From Eutreptiella sp. 'Long Island Sound 2002' (Eukaryota; Euglenozoa; Euglenophyceae; Eutreptiales; Eutreptiaceae), in assembly GCA_964036045.1 (NCBI GenBank), contig OZ038387.1, forward strand, positions 61,073,604 to 61,137,603: 64,000 nt of DNA, given 5' to 3'. A model generated the notes under the pieces. That model saw only the letters and a program-made list of their open reading frames with translations. It made no database searches and had not been told where the DNA came from. This document shows positions 1-10,562 of this stretch, piece by piece. Position 1 is the first letter of the stretch; the number at the start of each line of letters is the position of its first letter. The position numbers and the translations under genes were made by a program.

Positions 1-2298
1 AGCACAAGTGTGAGTGGCTCTCCTGTGACACCTCTCCACAGAGGCAGAACAATCATGCATTGTCCTTCTTCCTGGCCTGGGTCTGGGCAAAATGGTCCCG
101 GATATGAAGAACCCAAGGGGTGTACACCAACAAGTATCAGGAATCGGCGCCTGGGTCCTTGCCCGTGCCAGTCCAGGGGGTAGATATGACACAGTGCGCA
201 CCCACCGTCACACGACAACAGCAAACACAAAACAACAAAGCAACGAGCAATCGATTAAGCCCATGCTGATGGTTCATGAAAGTCCATTTCCATGAGTTCC
301 GCAGTAGCGCCAGTGTACAAAGACCAAATGACAAGCCCAATGAGGCGAAGGACATTGATGAAGATGATACACAAAGTCGCATGCCTGTGCCGAATCCAGG
401 TTGCTATATTGTTGACGTGGTAAGAACCTTCAAAATTTGCGAAGCAGACAAACACCGCACACAAATCTCACAAAAACCACTTTTGACTGCCGTCATAGAC
501 TCTCTGACACAACCCACCAGACGTTTAGCTGACATAACACTGGGCATATCGTTTAGTGGTTGCAGGGTAGCAACCGCCTAACACCGGCCCAAGGAACACC
601 CACCCGTCCCCTTATTTCTGCTGTCCTCCGGACCCAACAGACAGACAAGGACCCAACAGACAAGTGGGGTAGGAAACAGATGGCCACAGGTGATTCTTTG
701 GATTCCACATAGATGTCCCATTTGCTCGGAGTGGGTCCCTTGCTGTGCCGCTGATGGTTCTGTTCAAGCTCCAATCAGAAATCTCCGCGCACCCCTTTTC
801 CGGTATGTTTGCAACAGCTCAAGGCCCAGCGGGCCCCCACACCGGCCCCAGGGTTCTAGAGAGGGTGTTTGGGGGGGGAGGGGTACTATTGATAAGCTTT
901 CTTTCTGCCCCCGTTTGCTGACATACCACCTCTCCTGCATGCACCAGTTGCTGTGCAGCAATCCCAAGGGGGGGGGGGGGTACCAGCAACGTGGCAAGAG
1001 AGCTTGATCATTACCTGGGTGAAGACCCTCTCTTCCACATACAAACTTCTGGCCGTCCACGTGCATGGTGCAGTTGGTGTGCGCATCGTGCAGCCCGTTT
1101 TTGCAACTTACAGCATGGCGTCATTCACAGACTCTCAACCCCGGAACCCAACTGCCACAGGAATGTCAAATATTCCAAAAAGTGGACACAACGGAATGGA
1201 TTGAATCACAGAAAGATTCATGGAAATGCTATTGTGCAGTGGTGGGATGCTATGCTTGCTCCTGGGGCCTGGGGATGGGGTTGGATGACCAGGTTTGGTG
1301 GCGGGGCGCCATGATGGCATGCAGTAGATCCGTCAAATGTGACGCATGCACGGACGTACAGGAGCTCTATTACCCGTCCGTGTGAGTAAGCACCGTGGTG
1401 GTGCCCTGCTGGCTAATCAGACTACCAAGGGGGACGGTTGTGAACCGCCCATGGGCACATGTCCTCTGTCTGCATATCTGTTTGGTGGGGGGTTGGGGAG
1501 GCGGGGGTGTCGCCAGTGCCACAGGGGGTCTTCGAAAAGACGTAATGCACTCACTTTATGCGAAATTGGGTCAGATCATCTCTCAGGGGGCAGTGTGGTC
1601 CGATCCCAACGGGCATGCATTGGTAGTCAATGGCGGGTCACTTCCAACCAGACGTTCCCCACCTAAATCCTAATGGGGGTAACGGGCCCTAGTGGTGGTG
1701 CCCATTTCTTTGAGCACACCTGTCCCTCCTTCTTCGGCGCTCTCAGGGCGCCTCCTGAAAAAACTTCACAAACAAATTCTGGGTGACCAACACAAAGTTA
1801 TCAAAATGGCCACATAAAAGGGATTTCATGTCAGGCACAGCATGAGGGGGTAGGCAACCGAAAGCACAGACCGTTCGCCAGTGGCCACAGCCAGCCACTG
1901 CCGGCACCTGGCGGTCAGCTCACTGCAGCCGGCAGTCTACTGCCGGTGCTTGATGGTCAACCCAGGAATTCAGCTCAGGACTGCTCACGTTTGGTAATTG
2001 ACCCTGAGCGGTTGACCGGTAACCGCCGTTGGTTGGCTGGCGCCAGCTTGTGCTTATTTCGGGCACTCGTTGGCAAAAGAGTGCCGTCTACACTTTCCTG
2101 CGAATTTTAGGGAAAAACAGTCATCTACAGTGTGTGCAGGAGATGTATGCAGAGGGGGTGTGTAGACAGTGTGTGCCGAGGGTGTGGTCTTCTAGGGGCG
2201 CAGGCGTTCCAGAGAGACACACTGCTCTGGTTTCTTTTGTTTGGTGCTTTTCCAACTTGCTGTCCGCGTGCTGTATGCCGTCGGCTTTTGTTCTTCAG
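1..2298. other. Non-coding upstream stretch
   Basis: No convincing coding exon is visible on either strand. The sequence has G-homopolymer runs (around 870 and 969) and locally repeated ACTGCCGG-type words near 1890-1950. Because a terminal exon begins at 2299 behind a clean TTCTTCAG acceptor, at least the right part is probably intron of that gene. Earlier exons could be hidden here but I cannot place them. Confidence 0.4.
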
Positions 2299-2585
2299 GG
2301 AGAGTGTCGGCAGCCGAGCTCCTAAAAGCGTTCAAGGAAATGATTGGTGAAGAACCCATGCGGCTGATTACGCATCAAGTCGCCATTCGCGGCAATCTGA
2401 CGTACGATGATTTCATTCGGGTTATGTTTGAGAATCTGGATGCCAAAACACGGGACGTCATCAAGCGGCTTGCCACATCGCTCAGTGATGAGCGAGCGCG
2501 AATAGCTCTCCGCAGGTCCTCTTCCATGAGGATTGACTCGCCCTCGGGGTCCCCGACAGGCAGGAGGGTCTCATTCGGTTTCTAG
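2299..2585 (+). CDS. Last exon of an EF-hand (calmodulin/centrin-like) protein, partial
   Basis: The exon opens after a TTCTTCAG acceptor, in the middle of an EF-hand loop. The first residues, GRVSAAELLKAF, fit loop positions 6-12 (G at 6, V at 8, E at 12) followed by the exiting helix, so the D-x-D-x-D half of the loop should lie in the preceding exon. A second, degenerate EF-hand follows at about residues 33-49 (GNLTYDDFIRVM), resembling the last EF-hand of calmodulin but without the full calcium ligands. A basic, serine-rich tail of about 45 residues (RRSSSMRIDSPSGSP) ends at a TAG. The general role is calcium sensing. The specific subfamily and upstream exons cannot be identified from this piece. 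The acceptor leaves one base to come from the previous exon (phase 1). Confidence 0.6.
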
Positions 2586-5204
2586 TGCTGTGATGCGCAA
2601 GATTCCTTCCCGTTTTCGTTCTCTGGACGTGTGTCCGGCTAACGTCAGCATGGAGGCAGCACCGTCGTTGATGTAATTCTTCTCTAAGTGGATGGTGGAG
2701 AGCTGCATCCGTCACAGTTGCGCAAGCGATGCATGGTAGATGGTACCACGGACGCTTTAGAATGGCATCAAGTGTGACTGCGGCCACAGTGGCATTTTTT
2801 TTGTCCACTTGATTGATTGTCCACTTGATACCCCCCGTTTGAATTTTCCCGTTTGGTGGGCCCGAACACGGCAAGGCAGACATAGCCAATTCACAGCCCC
2901 ATTGTTGGAATAGGGCGGCCCCAAAGCAGAGGGAATCATTCCACAGGACCCTGAGTGCCTTACTGGTCATCAGCCCCATCATCCTCATCTTCATCAGGAT
3001 CCTCTTCAGGATGCAGTCCAGACTCTGACTGAACAAGCACACCCACAAAACACATGTTTTGCTATGTTTCATTGTAGCGGCTTTGCACCATTCCCAAGGA
3101 GAAGGATCAACCAAATACCTCCCCACTATCTAAAGCATCCCGTCCAACTTCGGTTACTTTTTGAGAGCGTGATGTCTGCCTCGCGAGCGGGCAGCACTCA
3201 TCGTGAGTGCGATGAGGACATGGGTCAGTATGAAGTCCAGTACTCTACCCCACCCTCCGTGGGGGAGTGGCCCCCTAACCCCTTTACCTTTCCCTCTCTT
3301 CGCGGAGCACAGCGTCTCTGCACGGAATTGCCTGGCATGGCCCGACAGGGCCAGGGATGGGTTCGTGACCCCCATGCACGACACTCCACCATGCTGTACA
3401 GCATGCAGGAAGGTGCTCTGTCTTCCAACAGCGCGGAGGGGCTCATGAAGCATGGACGGGCCTCACGTGAGGCAACCTAAAGGACGGAGGGGGGAGCCTC
3501 TTGTCATACAGGGCGGCAGCTCTCCAGAAACCCGCGCGACTTGCCCCTTGGGTGAGTCTGGGGGCTGGAATGGGTAGAAGCCCCATGGACTATTGCTCCT
3601 TAATATGATTTCCTTCCTCTAAAGCATCCCGTCCAAGAGGGTTTTATTTTCTTCCGCTTGCAATATTCCTGACCGTTCTGCAAATGAGCTGATGTCAGCA
3701 CGGGCATTGTTGTGAAATTTTCCAAGTGAGCAGTTTATTACCAGATGCATCTCTCACAGATGTTGCGCAAGCAATAAATAGCTGATGGTGCACCCCACTG
3801 CCCTGGCCAGACACTAAGTGCTGTGCAGCTGTCCTGCTGTTTCTGGTGTTCCACACCTGTTCTGGCAGCAGTATTCTGGAGAGCTTTGGAGGGTTATGTG
3901 TTGCTACCCAGCCTGGCCCCACAGGTCCAGCATCTTGTAGTGGCCACGGGGGGCTCGTGGGACCGGACCCTTTACACCAACCCCCCCCCCTCCCCCCCCC
4001 TCCCTGGAAATTGGCTGGAAAGTGCCGGACCATGGGCGCTGAAGGCGCCCTAAGGAAAATTTGCTTGATCTAGTAGAGGGTGAAAAATTGGGTTTTCACC
4101 CCATGTGCCTACACTCAAAACACTCAGTTTCTTCAGGAGAACCCAATAATGGATGAAAACCAAATTGGACCAAATATCAATACCACCACTGTGCGGAAGT
4201 CTCTCGGAGATGTTCCTCTGCAGCTGAAAGGTCATGGATTCAATCCCCAGTGTGGGCAATTTGGGGGACGTGAGGCAGGATTAGAGACACATCAGCAAAA
4301 AAAATTCATTTTTTTCCCTTTTTTTTGTGCTTTGATTTTGTCCCCTTTGTTGGGGACCCCCGAGAATGCAGGGGTTATGTAGCATTTCCGCCCTCTTTTG
4401 GGCCCCTGAGAAGGCAGGGGTGAGGCAGCCAATTCTGATTTTGTCCCCTTTGTTGGGGACCCCCGAGAATGCAAGGGTTATGTAGCATTGAAACAAAACA
4501 TCGTGCACGTGTTGCAAACCCCCCCCCCTCTCCTCCAAAGGGTTTCAAAACATACATGAACTCCTTCGTCAAAACAAGCACGGTTCGGCCTCGGTGGGGC
4601 GCCACTGGCAACAGTGGCCGGGAATTGACTCGGGGGTGCTATGCCCTTAAACACAAGTGCCACCTACAACCCGCCCCCCCATGTTGCAAAAATTTTTGGC
4701 CAACATACATACCACAAAAATGCTTAGACTGCTGAGACTACCCGCCAAATTGGACCCTGTGTAAAGCAACCTTGACACAAAAACCACGGAGGTGGTTGTC
4801 AGAGAAAATGGGCATAAAAGTAAACTAACTAGTGAAAGAGTTGTAGCATGCCAAGGAGCAATGGGAAAAAAACAGGTGTTTTTGCGGGTAACCTGAAGGA
4901 CTGTCGCGGAAAGCAAATTGTACTATGTAAAAGGCCAATTGCTGTTATGGTGCTTGTGCACGTGCAAGAGGAGAAGGGAAGAAGGGATGTGACGGAGAGC
5001 CGCGGAACAATGTGATTACAAAGAAGGGGTACCAGCAAGGGAAACATGCAGAAAACATGAATAAGTCCGGAAGAGAACATCTGTGAGGTGGTATGCACAG
5101 ACAGGATAGAGGCCATCGTCGTAGACATGAAGGGAAAGGAACAAAAGGAACGGAAAAGGTAGTGCACTGGCGTTAAAGAAACCAAAAAAGGAAATATCAT
5201 AGGG
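2586..5204. other. Intergenic, low-information region
   Basis: No gene is supported on either strand. The stretch contains a 15-base word CTAAAGCATCCCGTC twice (about 3132 and 3622), several C or G homopolymers, and a degenerate tandem repeat at 4333-4489 that is listed separately. Confidence 0.5.
4333..4489. repeat. 54-bp direct repeat with a degenerate middle unit
   Basis: Positions 4333-4386 and 4436-4489 are the same 54-bp sequence with one visible mismatch, built around TTGGGGACCCCCGAGAATG. The intervening piece at about 4387-4435 looks like a decayed third unit. Each unit contains a GGGGNCCCC-type inverted repeat. Function unknown. Confidence 0.85.
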
Positions 5205-5252
5205 GATAACAGCTAAACAGTGATTTTTCAGCGCAAATGCGCTGAGATTTTT
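5205..5252 (+). repeat. Hairpin-bearing direct repeat, left copy
   Basis: A 48-bp sequence starts GATAACAGCTA and contains the hairpin CAGCGC-AAAT-GCGCTG (5229-5244) followed by AGATTT. A near copy in the same orientation lies at 8014-8060. The two copies bracket the gene at 5606-7713 and may be terminal or subterminal repeats of a mobile unit. No target duplication was identified, so the boundaries are uncertain. Confidence 0.75.
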
Positions 5253-5340
5253 TTTAAATTGCAAAAAATGGTTGCACAGGCATGTATGTGGGAGGTGAAA
5301 TCGGAAGACACTGTGCAGCAATATGCGTACCATAAGTAGA

Positions 5341-5386
5341 ACGTTCAAGAAATCTCAGCGCAAATGCGCTCAGATTTCATGAACGT
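5341..5386. repeat. 46-bp imperfect palindrome with the same hairpin core
   Basis: The arms run from ACGTTCA at the left end to TGAACGT at the right end and close on the core CAGCGC-AAAT-GCGCTC. Apart from about two mismatches the whole 46 bp is self-complementary, a much longer palindrome than the other copies of this core. Confidence 0.85.
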
Positions 5387-5480
5387 TGTCATTTTGATTG
5401 TAGGAAATCTAGTGGCAGATAAGAAACAATCAGCAGCGGATGACAGGTAATATGATCACGTAAAATTGCCCTTTTATGAG

Positions 5481-5504
5481 ATCTCAGCGCAGATGCGCTG
5501 AGAT
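5481..5504. repeat. 24-bp perfect hairpin, third copy of the core
   Basis: ATCTCAGCGC and GCGCTGAGAT are exact reverse complements separated by AGAT. It is the third hairpin of this family within 280 bp, just upstream of the gene starting at 5606. Confidence 0.85.
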
Positions 5505-5605
5505 TTTTCGGCGAGGTCAAAACTGGTTTTCAGGCACTCGTTTTATCTGCAAAGGACATCCCTTGCCGTACCCCATGCCTGCACTCTTCTTGTTTGTTGC
5601 TATCA

Positions 5606-7713
5606 ATGAACAGACAATGTTATGCCTTCTCTGAATGCCGCGGGCTTTCGGATTTGGTCACAGAGTATGAGTGGCCCAACGGCGATGCTATCGTTGCATC
5701 GGCTCTCAGCAACGGGCCTACCTTTCTCTTCGTCGAGTGGGCCCTTGCCTTGCGGTTGAACCGGAAGACGCGCCGCAAGATGACGCAGCTCTGTGCCGCC
5801 CGTGCTGCACGACCAAGACCGCGCTGGTACAAAATGTTTTGCAAGCAGATTTGGCATCTTTACGTGCAGCTGCGGCATCTCGCTGCGCCTCGAAAGCGCT
5901 TACGTGAGCGGACCTCTCTCTCTCTCAATAGATGCGACAGACGGCAACTATCAGCTACCGGGCTTGTGCGCCACACCCTGCCGTCCATGCGTAGTCAGTC
6001 AGACCGAGCCGCTGCACGTCTGTGGGACAGCATCAAGAACCGTGCAACAGTTATGTGGATGGACAATTGGTACCACGCGCAATTTACCGTACACCCCACA
6101 CATGCGGATGTCTCAAAGAATGTCACAATCATCGCGCTGCTGCACATCATCGACGTACGCCCCTTTACCGGTCACCGCACATTGGACGACTTGGTGCAGA
6201 ACATTGATGCGACCGCGCAGGGGATGCGGCAGCAATGTGCCGGTTTTTCAGATGCTATTGCAGCGGTGAACCCACAAGCTGTTGTACGAACATGGATACA
6301 TGTGCCGCTGGACATTGCACGGAACCGTCGCAAGCGTTTGCACTGGCAGCCGATGCTTATCTCTGAGCTGAAATGCGGCATGTCCGCCGAATTGGTGCAG
6401 CTACTCACATTAGTGAGGGACACACAACAGCGTACAGGGCATATGATGCCCCTGCTCATAGATTGCGCCATCCATTACAGTGTGGCAAAACTTTTGTACT
6501 CGCGTCGCACAGTCACATACAATCTGCATCAGTGGCTTGGGGCTGTGCCTTTGAACTTTGGTGTGTGGCACGCGTACAAAAGCGTAATGAACATCACGTA
6601 TAGACAGTTCCTTCCTCTACTAACATACATCCTTCACCCGCGTGGCGGAGCTGGCCTACAGATGCGCAACCATCCCCGTCTGGCCACACTTGAGACCACC
6701 GTTGCAGCACTTCTGTTGAACCGTCATATTCTTTCCCCTCTGATAGCACGAAAGCTTGTGTTGTTACGAGGTAGGGCCCAACCGCATGCCGATGTCACAA
6801 AAACTGGTATTCGAACGCTTGAGAACTGCGTCTGCTGCTAGACGAATATGTGCCTGGTTTGTTCATTGTTGGGCAGCTTGTTAGGGAATGCACCTGGACA
6901 GGAAGACAAGCAGGCAGCGGACACCTGGCACACACCATTCTCCGCTGTTGCCTCCTGATGTTGCTCGCCCTTTCGCGTGGTGCTGCAAATCGTGTAGACT
7001 ATGTCCGCACAATCAGCATTGCACTTCTCCTCTGGCAGCAGCACCAGACGGATCTGCCCGCTGCTGCTCATGTAGAAGAAAATAACGAGGCTAACCTGTC
7101 GCGCTTGGTGAAGCGATGTAAAAAGCATCCTGCGATGTATGCATTGGAGGATGCGAACACCCTGTTTTGCACCCTTCCGCCTCGCAGTGATATAGCGGAA
7201 AAAACAACCCAGTTCGTCCCACGGACATTTGTTACTGCAGTGTACAACGGACTCACTACAATGTTCAATGCATGTGGGTCACGCTCCTGGAAAAGAATTT
7301 CTTGGTCCGGCGGGAAAACGTCAGCCATCACTGAAGAGGATGACCACAGTTATGTCTACCCGGCCAGCTTCCTCACCGAAATGCCTACCTGACCTGCCCT
7401 GTGTGCTCTCTTGCACCGATTCACCCGCACGTTGTGTTCTGGACGGGCCCCAAATGCTGAGGTTCTCGAATTTTTGCAGCAGAACGTACCCCATAGGGGA
7501 ACTGCTAACCTTAGAGAGACTAGAGCGGCACTACTTGGACTGCGCATACGCCTCGACCCTTTTGCCCGTGCACGGTCACATAATGCTCGTGAAGATGTAC
7601 CCGGCCCTGTGCCAGATGCATTGCGCATACCAGTTGCACACTGCCCCAATGAACCATTACATCCTGATCCGAATCCGGATCCGATTGATGTCGACGACGA
7701 GGACGATGATTAA
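5606..7713 (+). CDS. Large transposase-like protein of unknown family, two exons, one in-frame TGA
   Basis: The start is the ATG at 5606. Exon 1 runs to 6770. A 71-nt GT-AG intron (6771-6841) joins the frames exactly in phase 1, and exon 2 runs from 6842 to the TAA at 7711-7713. One TGA at 7390-7392 interrupts exon 2 while the frame stays open on both sides; this could be a nonsense mutation or readthrough. Visible features are a basic N-terminal half, conserved-looking blocks WMDNWY, PLLIDCAIHYSVAK and FGVWHAYK, and an acidic tail (PIDVDDEDDD). The spaced Asp residues in hydrophobic contexts (MDN, LLID) resemble an RNase H-fold transposase core, but I cannot assign a superfamily. From memory similar proteins occur in dinoflagellates; this is unverified. 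The N-terminal frame is less certain, because a CxxC-containing alternative frame exists at 5671-5905 and could be joined by a tiny 28-nt GT-AG gap. Confidence 0.55.
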
Positions 7714-8652
7714 ATTACGAAGTACTGTGCGACGTTTACTGCGCCTCTTCAGCGTGTTGTCGGCCCGGTGTCTTGCGTGTTTTGCTTAGCGGTTGTTCAC
7801 TCGTGACGCTTGAATGGAATACTGGACCGCTAGGGTCGTCAGGACCACCACACACCGGGTTGAACATGTTTTCCCGTTTGTGGTACAGGCTGTCGGACCT
7901 GAAATGCGATGCACACAGTAAATGCGATCTTGCGGGCCCCGGTTACCGGTACCTCAGCTGTGCAGCGCGTGCACACGTTACAGCCGGGAACAGAAATCAG
8001 TGATTTGATACACGATAACAGCTAGATTGTATATTTTCAGCGCAAATGCGCTGAGATTTTTATTTCCGTGAAATATCGCATTTTTAACCCGCTGCCGAGG
8101 ATTGTTTTTCACAGACCTGCCAAACAGCCGTTGCTGCCGTCTACTTGTTGTTTGAATCCTCCTGTGGCGCTTCAATGTACCAAACATATGTCGTACAGGG
8201 TGGGTTGGAACGTGCGTGCATGCGGTGTGCGAAGACATACCGCAGTTCCCAACATGATAATCCGATCCTTGTGTTCTGTTGCTTATTGCCACTCCGGTGC
8301 GACGTATTAGTTACATTGAGCACTGGTCATATGAGTTCAGCATGTCCCACTACTTCTGTTTAATTGTGTACGTCCGCACATGTCATTATCCTCCCCGTCC
8401 TTTTCTTTGCTGATAGTCCAGGCCGTTTTCACAGATTTGCATCATCCGCATCGCACCTTGTGCCACCCGTTTGCCTCCATAGAAGGCTGTTCCCTGCTGC
8501 TAGTGCATCTATTGAACCACAACAGCCTTAGCTTTATCTGTTGATGTACGATTTTGGGAAACGGGATTGTGTAGTGCTGTGGTACAATAGTCTCGTTTGT
8601 TATATTTCATTATGTTCCCACTACTGCCTTGGTCTGCCAGTGCCTGTACTCT
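7714..8652. other. Intergenic region between two genes
   Basis: Apart from the hairpin repeat copy at 8014-8060 nothing coding is supported. It separates the transposase-like gene from the acidic/lysine-rich gene and probably holds the 3' region of the first and the promoter of the second. Confidence 0.45.
8014..8060 (+). repeat. Hairpin-bearing direct repeat, right copy
   Basis: It starts GATAACAGCTA and contains CAGCGC-AAAT-GCGCTG at 8038-8053. It matches the copy at 5205-5252 in order, spacing and orientation, with differences confined mainly to the 13 bases between the two blocks. Confidence 0.75.
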
Positions 8653-10296
8653 ATGGCAAAGGACAACGACAATGATAGTTCGGACAATGAGCCAGCCAAG
8701 GGCTCGAAGACGGAAGATTCCGACTGCAGCGGGAATTCTGATGCAGACAATGACGCCGAGACGAAACCTTCGGAGGGCGAAGACCAGTCTGACGATGGAT
8801 CCGATTCCGCCGATGATGACAACAAGCCAACAAATGCTGGGAAGCCTGGACCTGTGCAGGAGCAGCTGACAGGTTCGCCGAAGAAAGTAAAGGACAAGAA
8901 GAAGAAGTCTGGGGATGCAGCCAATCTGCCTGTGAAGATGCGTCTGAAGGATTGTGGCACACGAATGGCGAAGTTGGCGTTGGGTGAGTTCATTATGGAA
9001 CGGAGAGTGAATGTGCCGTCGTCGTCCGTGCAGATTGATCGGACATGCACAATGGGGCAGACAAGACACATTGACCTAGAACGGGTCAAGGAGGTGAAGA
9101 CCGACGTGCTGGCTGCTCCTCCAAAGGAGCGTCTTGTACTTCTCTGCTGGGACGATCAAGGTGTGTGGCCTTTGTGTTTGTGTGGTTCTTGTGTACAGTT
9201 GTGGCCCGCTTTCTGTGTCTAAACGTGCCCTCGCGTATCTGGCATATCGGGCATAGAAGCAACATGTATGCGCTCAAGAACATCATCACCAGCACTCACG
9301 GGGGGGATGCCCCACTAATGAGCCTGGATCTCACCTGCTACGGCAAGGCAACGAAGGGGACCCCGTACCTCGTGGACGAGATGTGCCTGACGGTGATCCA
9401 AACGGGCTCGATATCCCAGCAGGTATGAAATGGCTGCAATACATGTGAATCCCTGTACCATCGCAACCCCCTGCAATACTGTGTGGTTGTAAAGAAGCAT
9501 GTACCAAGTAGAAGAGTACACTGCACCACTCATGCGTAGGTACCGAGATTCATCTGCCATCCAGGCGCCGGTAACGACGGGCTGCCACTGGAGGCTCATG
9601 AGCAACTCCGGGGACGATGAGCCGCAGGAGGAGGCAATGCGATGGGTCAACTGGGTCGCGGAGGACTGCCGAAGTCTTGCCGCCATCTTTTGTCAGATGC
9701 CGGTTGGCCTGAGTTCGTGCTGGGGTGTGATCGGCGATGCGCGAACCAAGGTCGACCTGTCGGAGAGCTGCTCAAATCTCCAGGCGCAATTGCGAACGGA
9801 AGACACGAGGCCTGCGATGATGTGGCGCAACATCCTGATAAACATCAACGATGCCTTCCCGACCGATTACGTTGAAGATGCTGATGCCGCAGAGGAAGCC
9901 GAACTGAATGACGACACGGACGATGAGGCACCTGCAGGTAAAGGCTCCAAGGCAGCTACCAGTGCCGAGCCATCGAAGCCTCGACGCGAGATGTCGAAGA
10001 AGGAGGAAAAAGAGGAGATGAAAAAGAAGAAGGCGGAAGAGAAGGAGAAGGAGCGCAAAAAGAAGGAGACGGAAAAGGCCGAGAAAGAGGCGAAGAAGAA
10101 GCACGACAAGGAAGAAAGGGAAAAGAAAAAGAAGGAGAAGGCGGACGCAGAAAAAGAAGCGAAAGCAAAGACCAACGCTGCTGCGCAGGAAGCCGGGATC
10201 AACGCGAAGAAGTGTTCGCCGATGGAGGCCTTCAATGCAGCCGCCTTCAGGGGCACAGCGTTGAAGAAAGGCAAAAAGAAGTACAGGGGGTGGTAA
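8653..10296 (+). CDS. Acidic then lysine/glutamate-rich protein of unknown function, three exons
   Basis: The best model is exon 1 8653-9164, intron 9165-9256 (GT-AG, phase 2), exon 2 9257-9422, intron 9423-9564 (GTATGA donor, CCAG acceptor, phase 0), exon 3 9565-10296, about 469 residues. The first intron's acceptor could be 9256 or 9259. Residues 1-75 are rich in Asp/Ser/Glu, followed by a lysine cluster (KKVKDKKKKS), a folded-looking middle (CWDDQ, LTCYGKATKGTPYLVDE, MRWVNWVAEDCRSLA), then a long K/E-rich segment that should form a charged helix or coiled coil (about residues 370-440). No family is recognised. The charge pattern fits a nucleic-acid or chaperone-type protein, but that is only inference. 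The last four codons and stop come from the transposon inserted at 10284; before insertion the frame ended two bases later at a TAG. Confidence 0.6.
10282..10283 (+). repeat. TA target-site duplication, left
   Basis: The TA immediately before the transposon's CAGGGGG terminus is repeated at 13014-13015 after the right terminus. It forms the first two bases of the host gene's stop codon. Confidence 0.9.
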
Positions 10297-10305
10297 TAGT
10301 TCGTA
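10284..10305 (+). repeat. Left terminal inverted repeat
   Basis: CAGGGGGTGGTAATAGTTCG plus TA. Its first bases also supply the codons and the new TAA stop (10294-10296) of the upstream host gene. Confidence 0.92.
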
Positions 10306-10562
10306 AGTGTAAAGGTTCGTTTTGTAGCAGTTCGTATGGGTGGTGTTCCGAATTGCTGCATGTAGAAACCGCCCGCTGTTACGAACCGCTGCAGCAACGA
10401 ACTAAAACCGCACAGATGTGTTCCGGGATTGGTCAAGTTTGGGAAAGGAGAACAGAGGCTTTTGTATCGCGCTCTGTTGAGCTTCTGTGGTCATAATAGT
10501 AGTAATAATGATGATAGTAACAATAATGATCAATAACATTCATAATTTTTCTGTCTTCAGTC

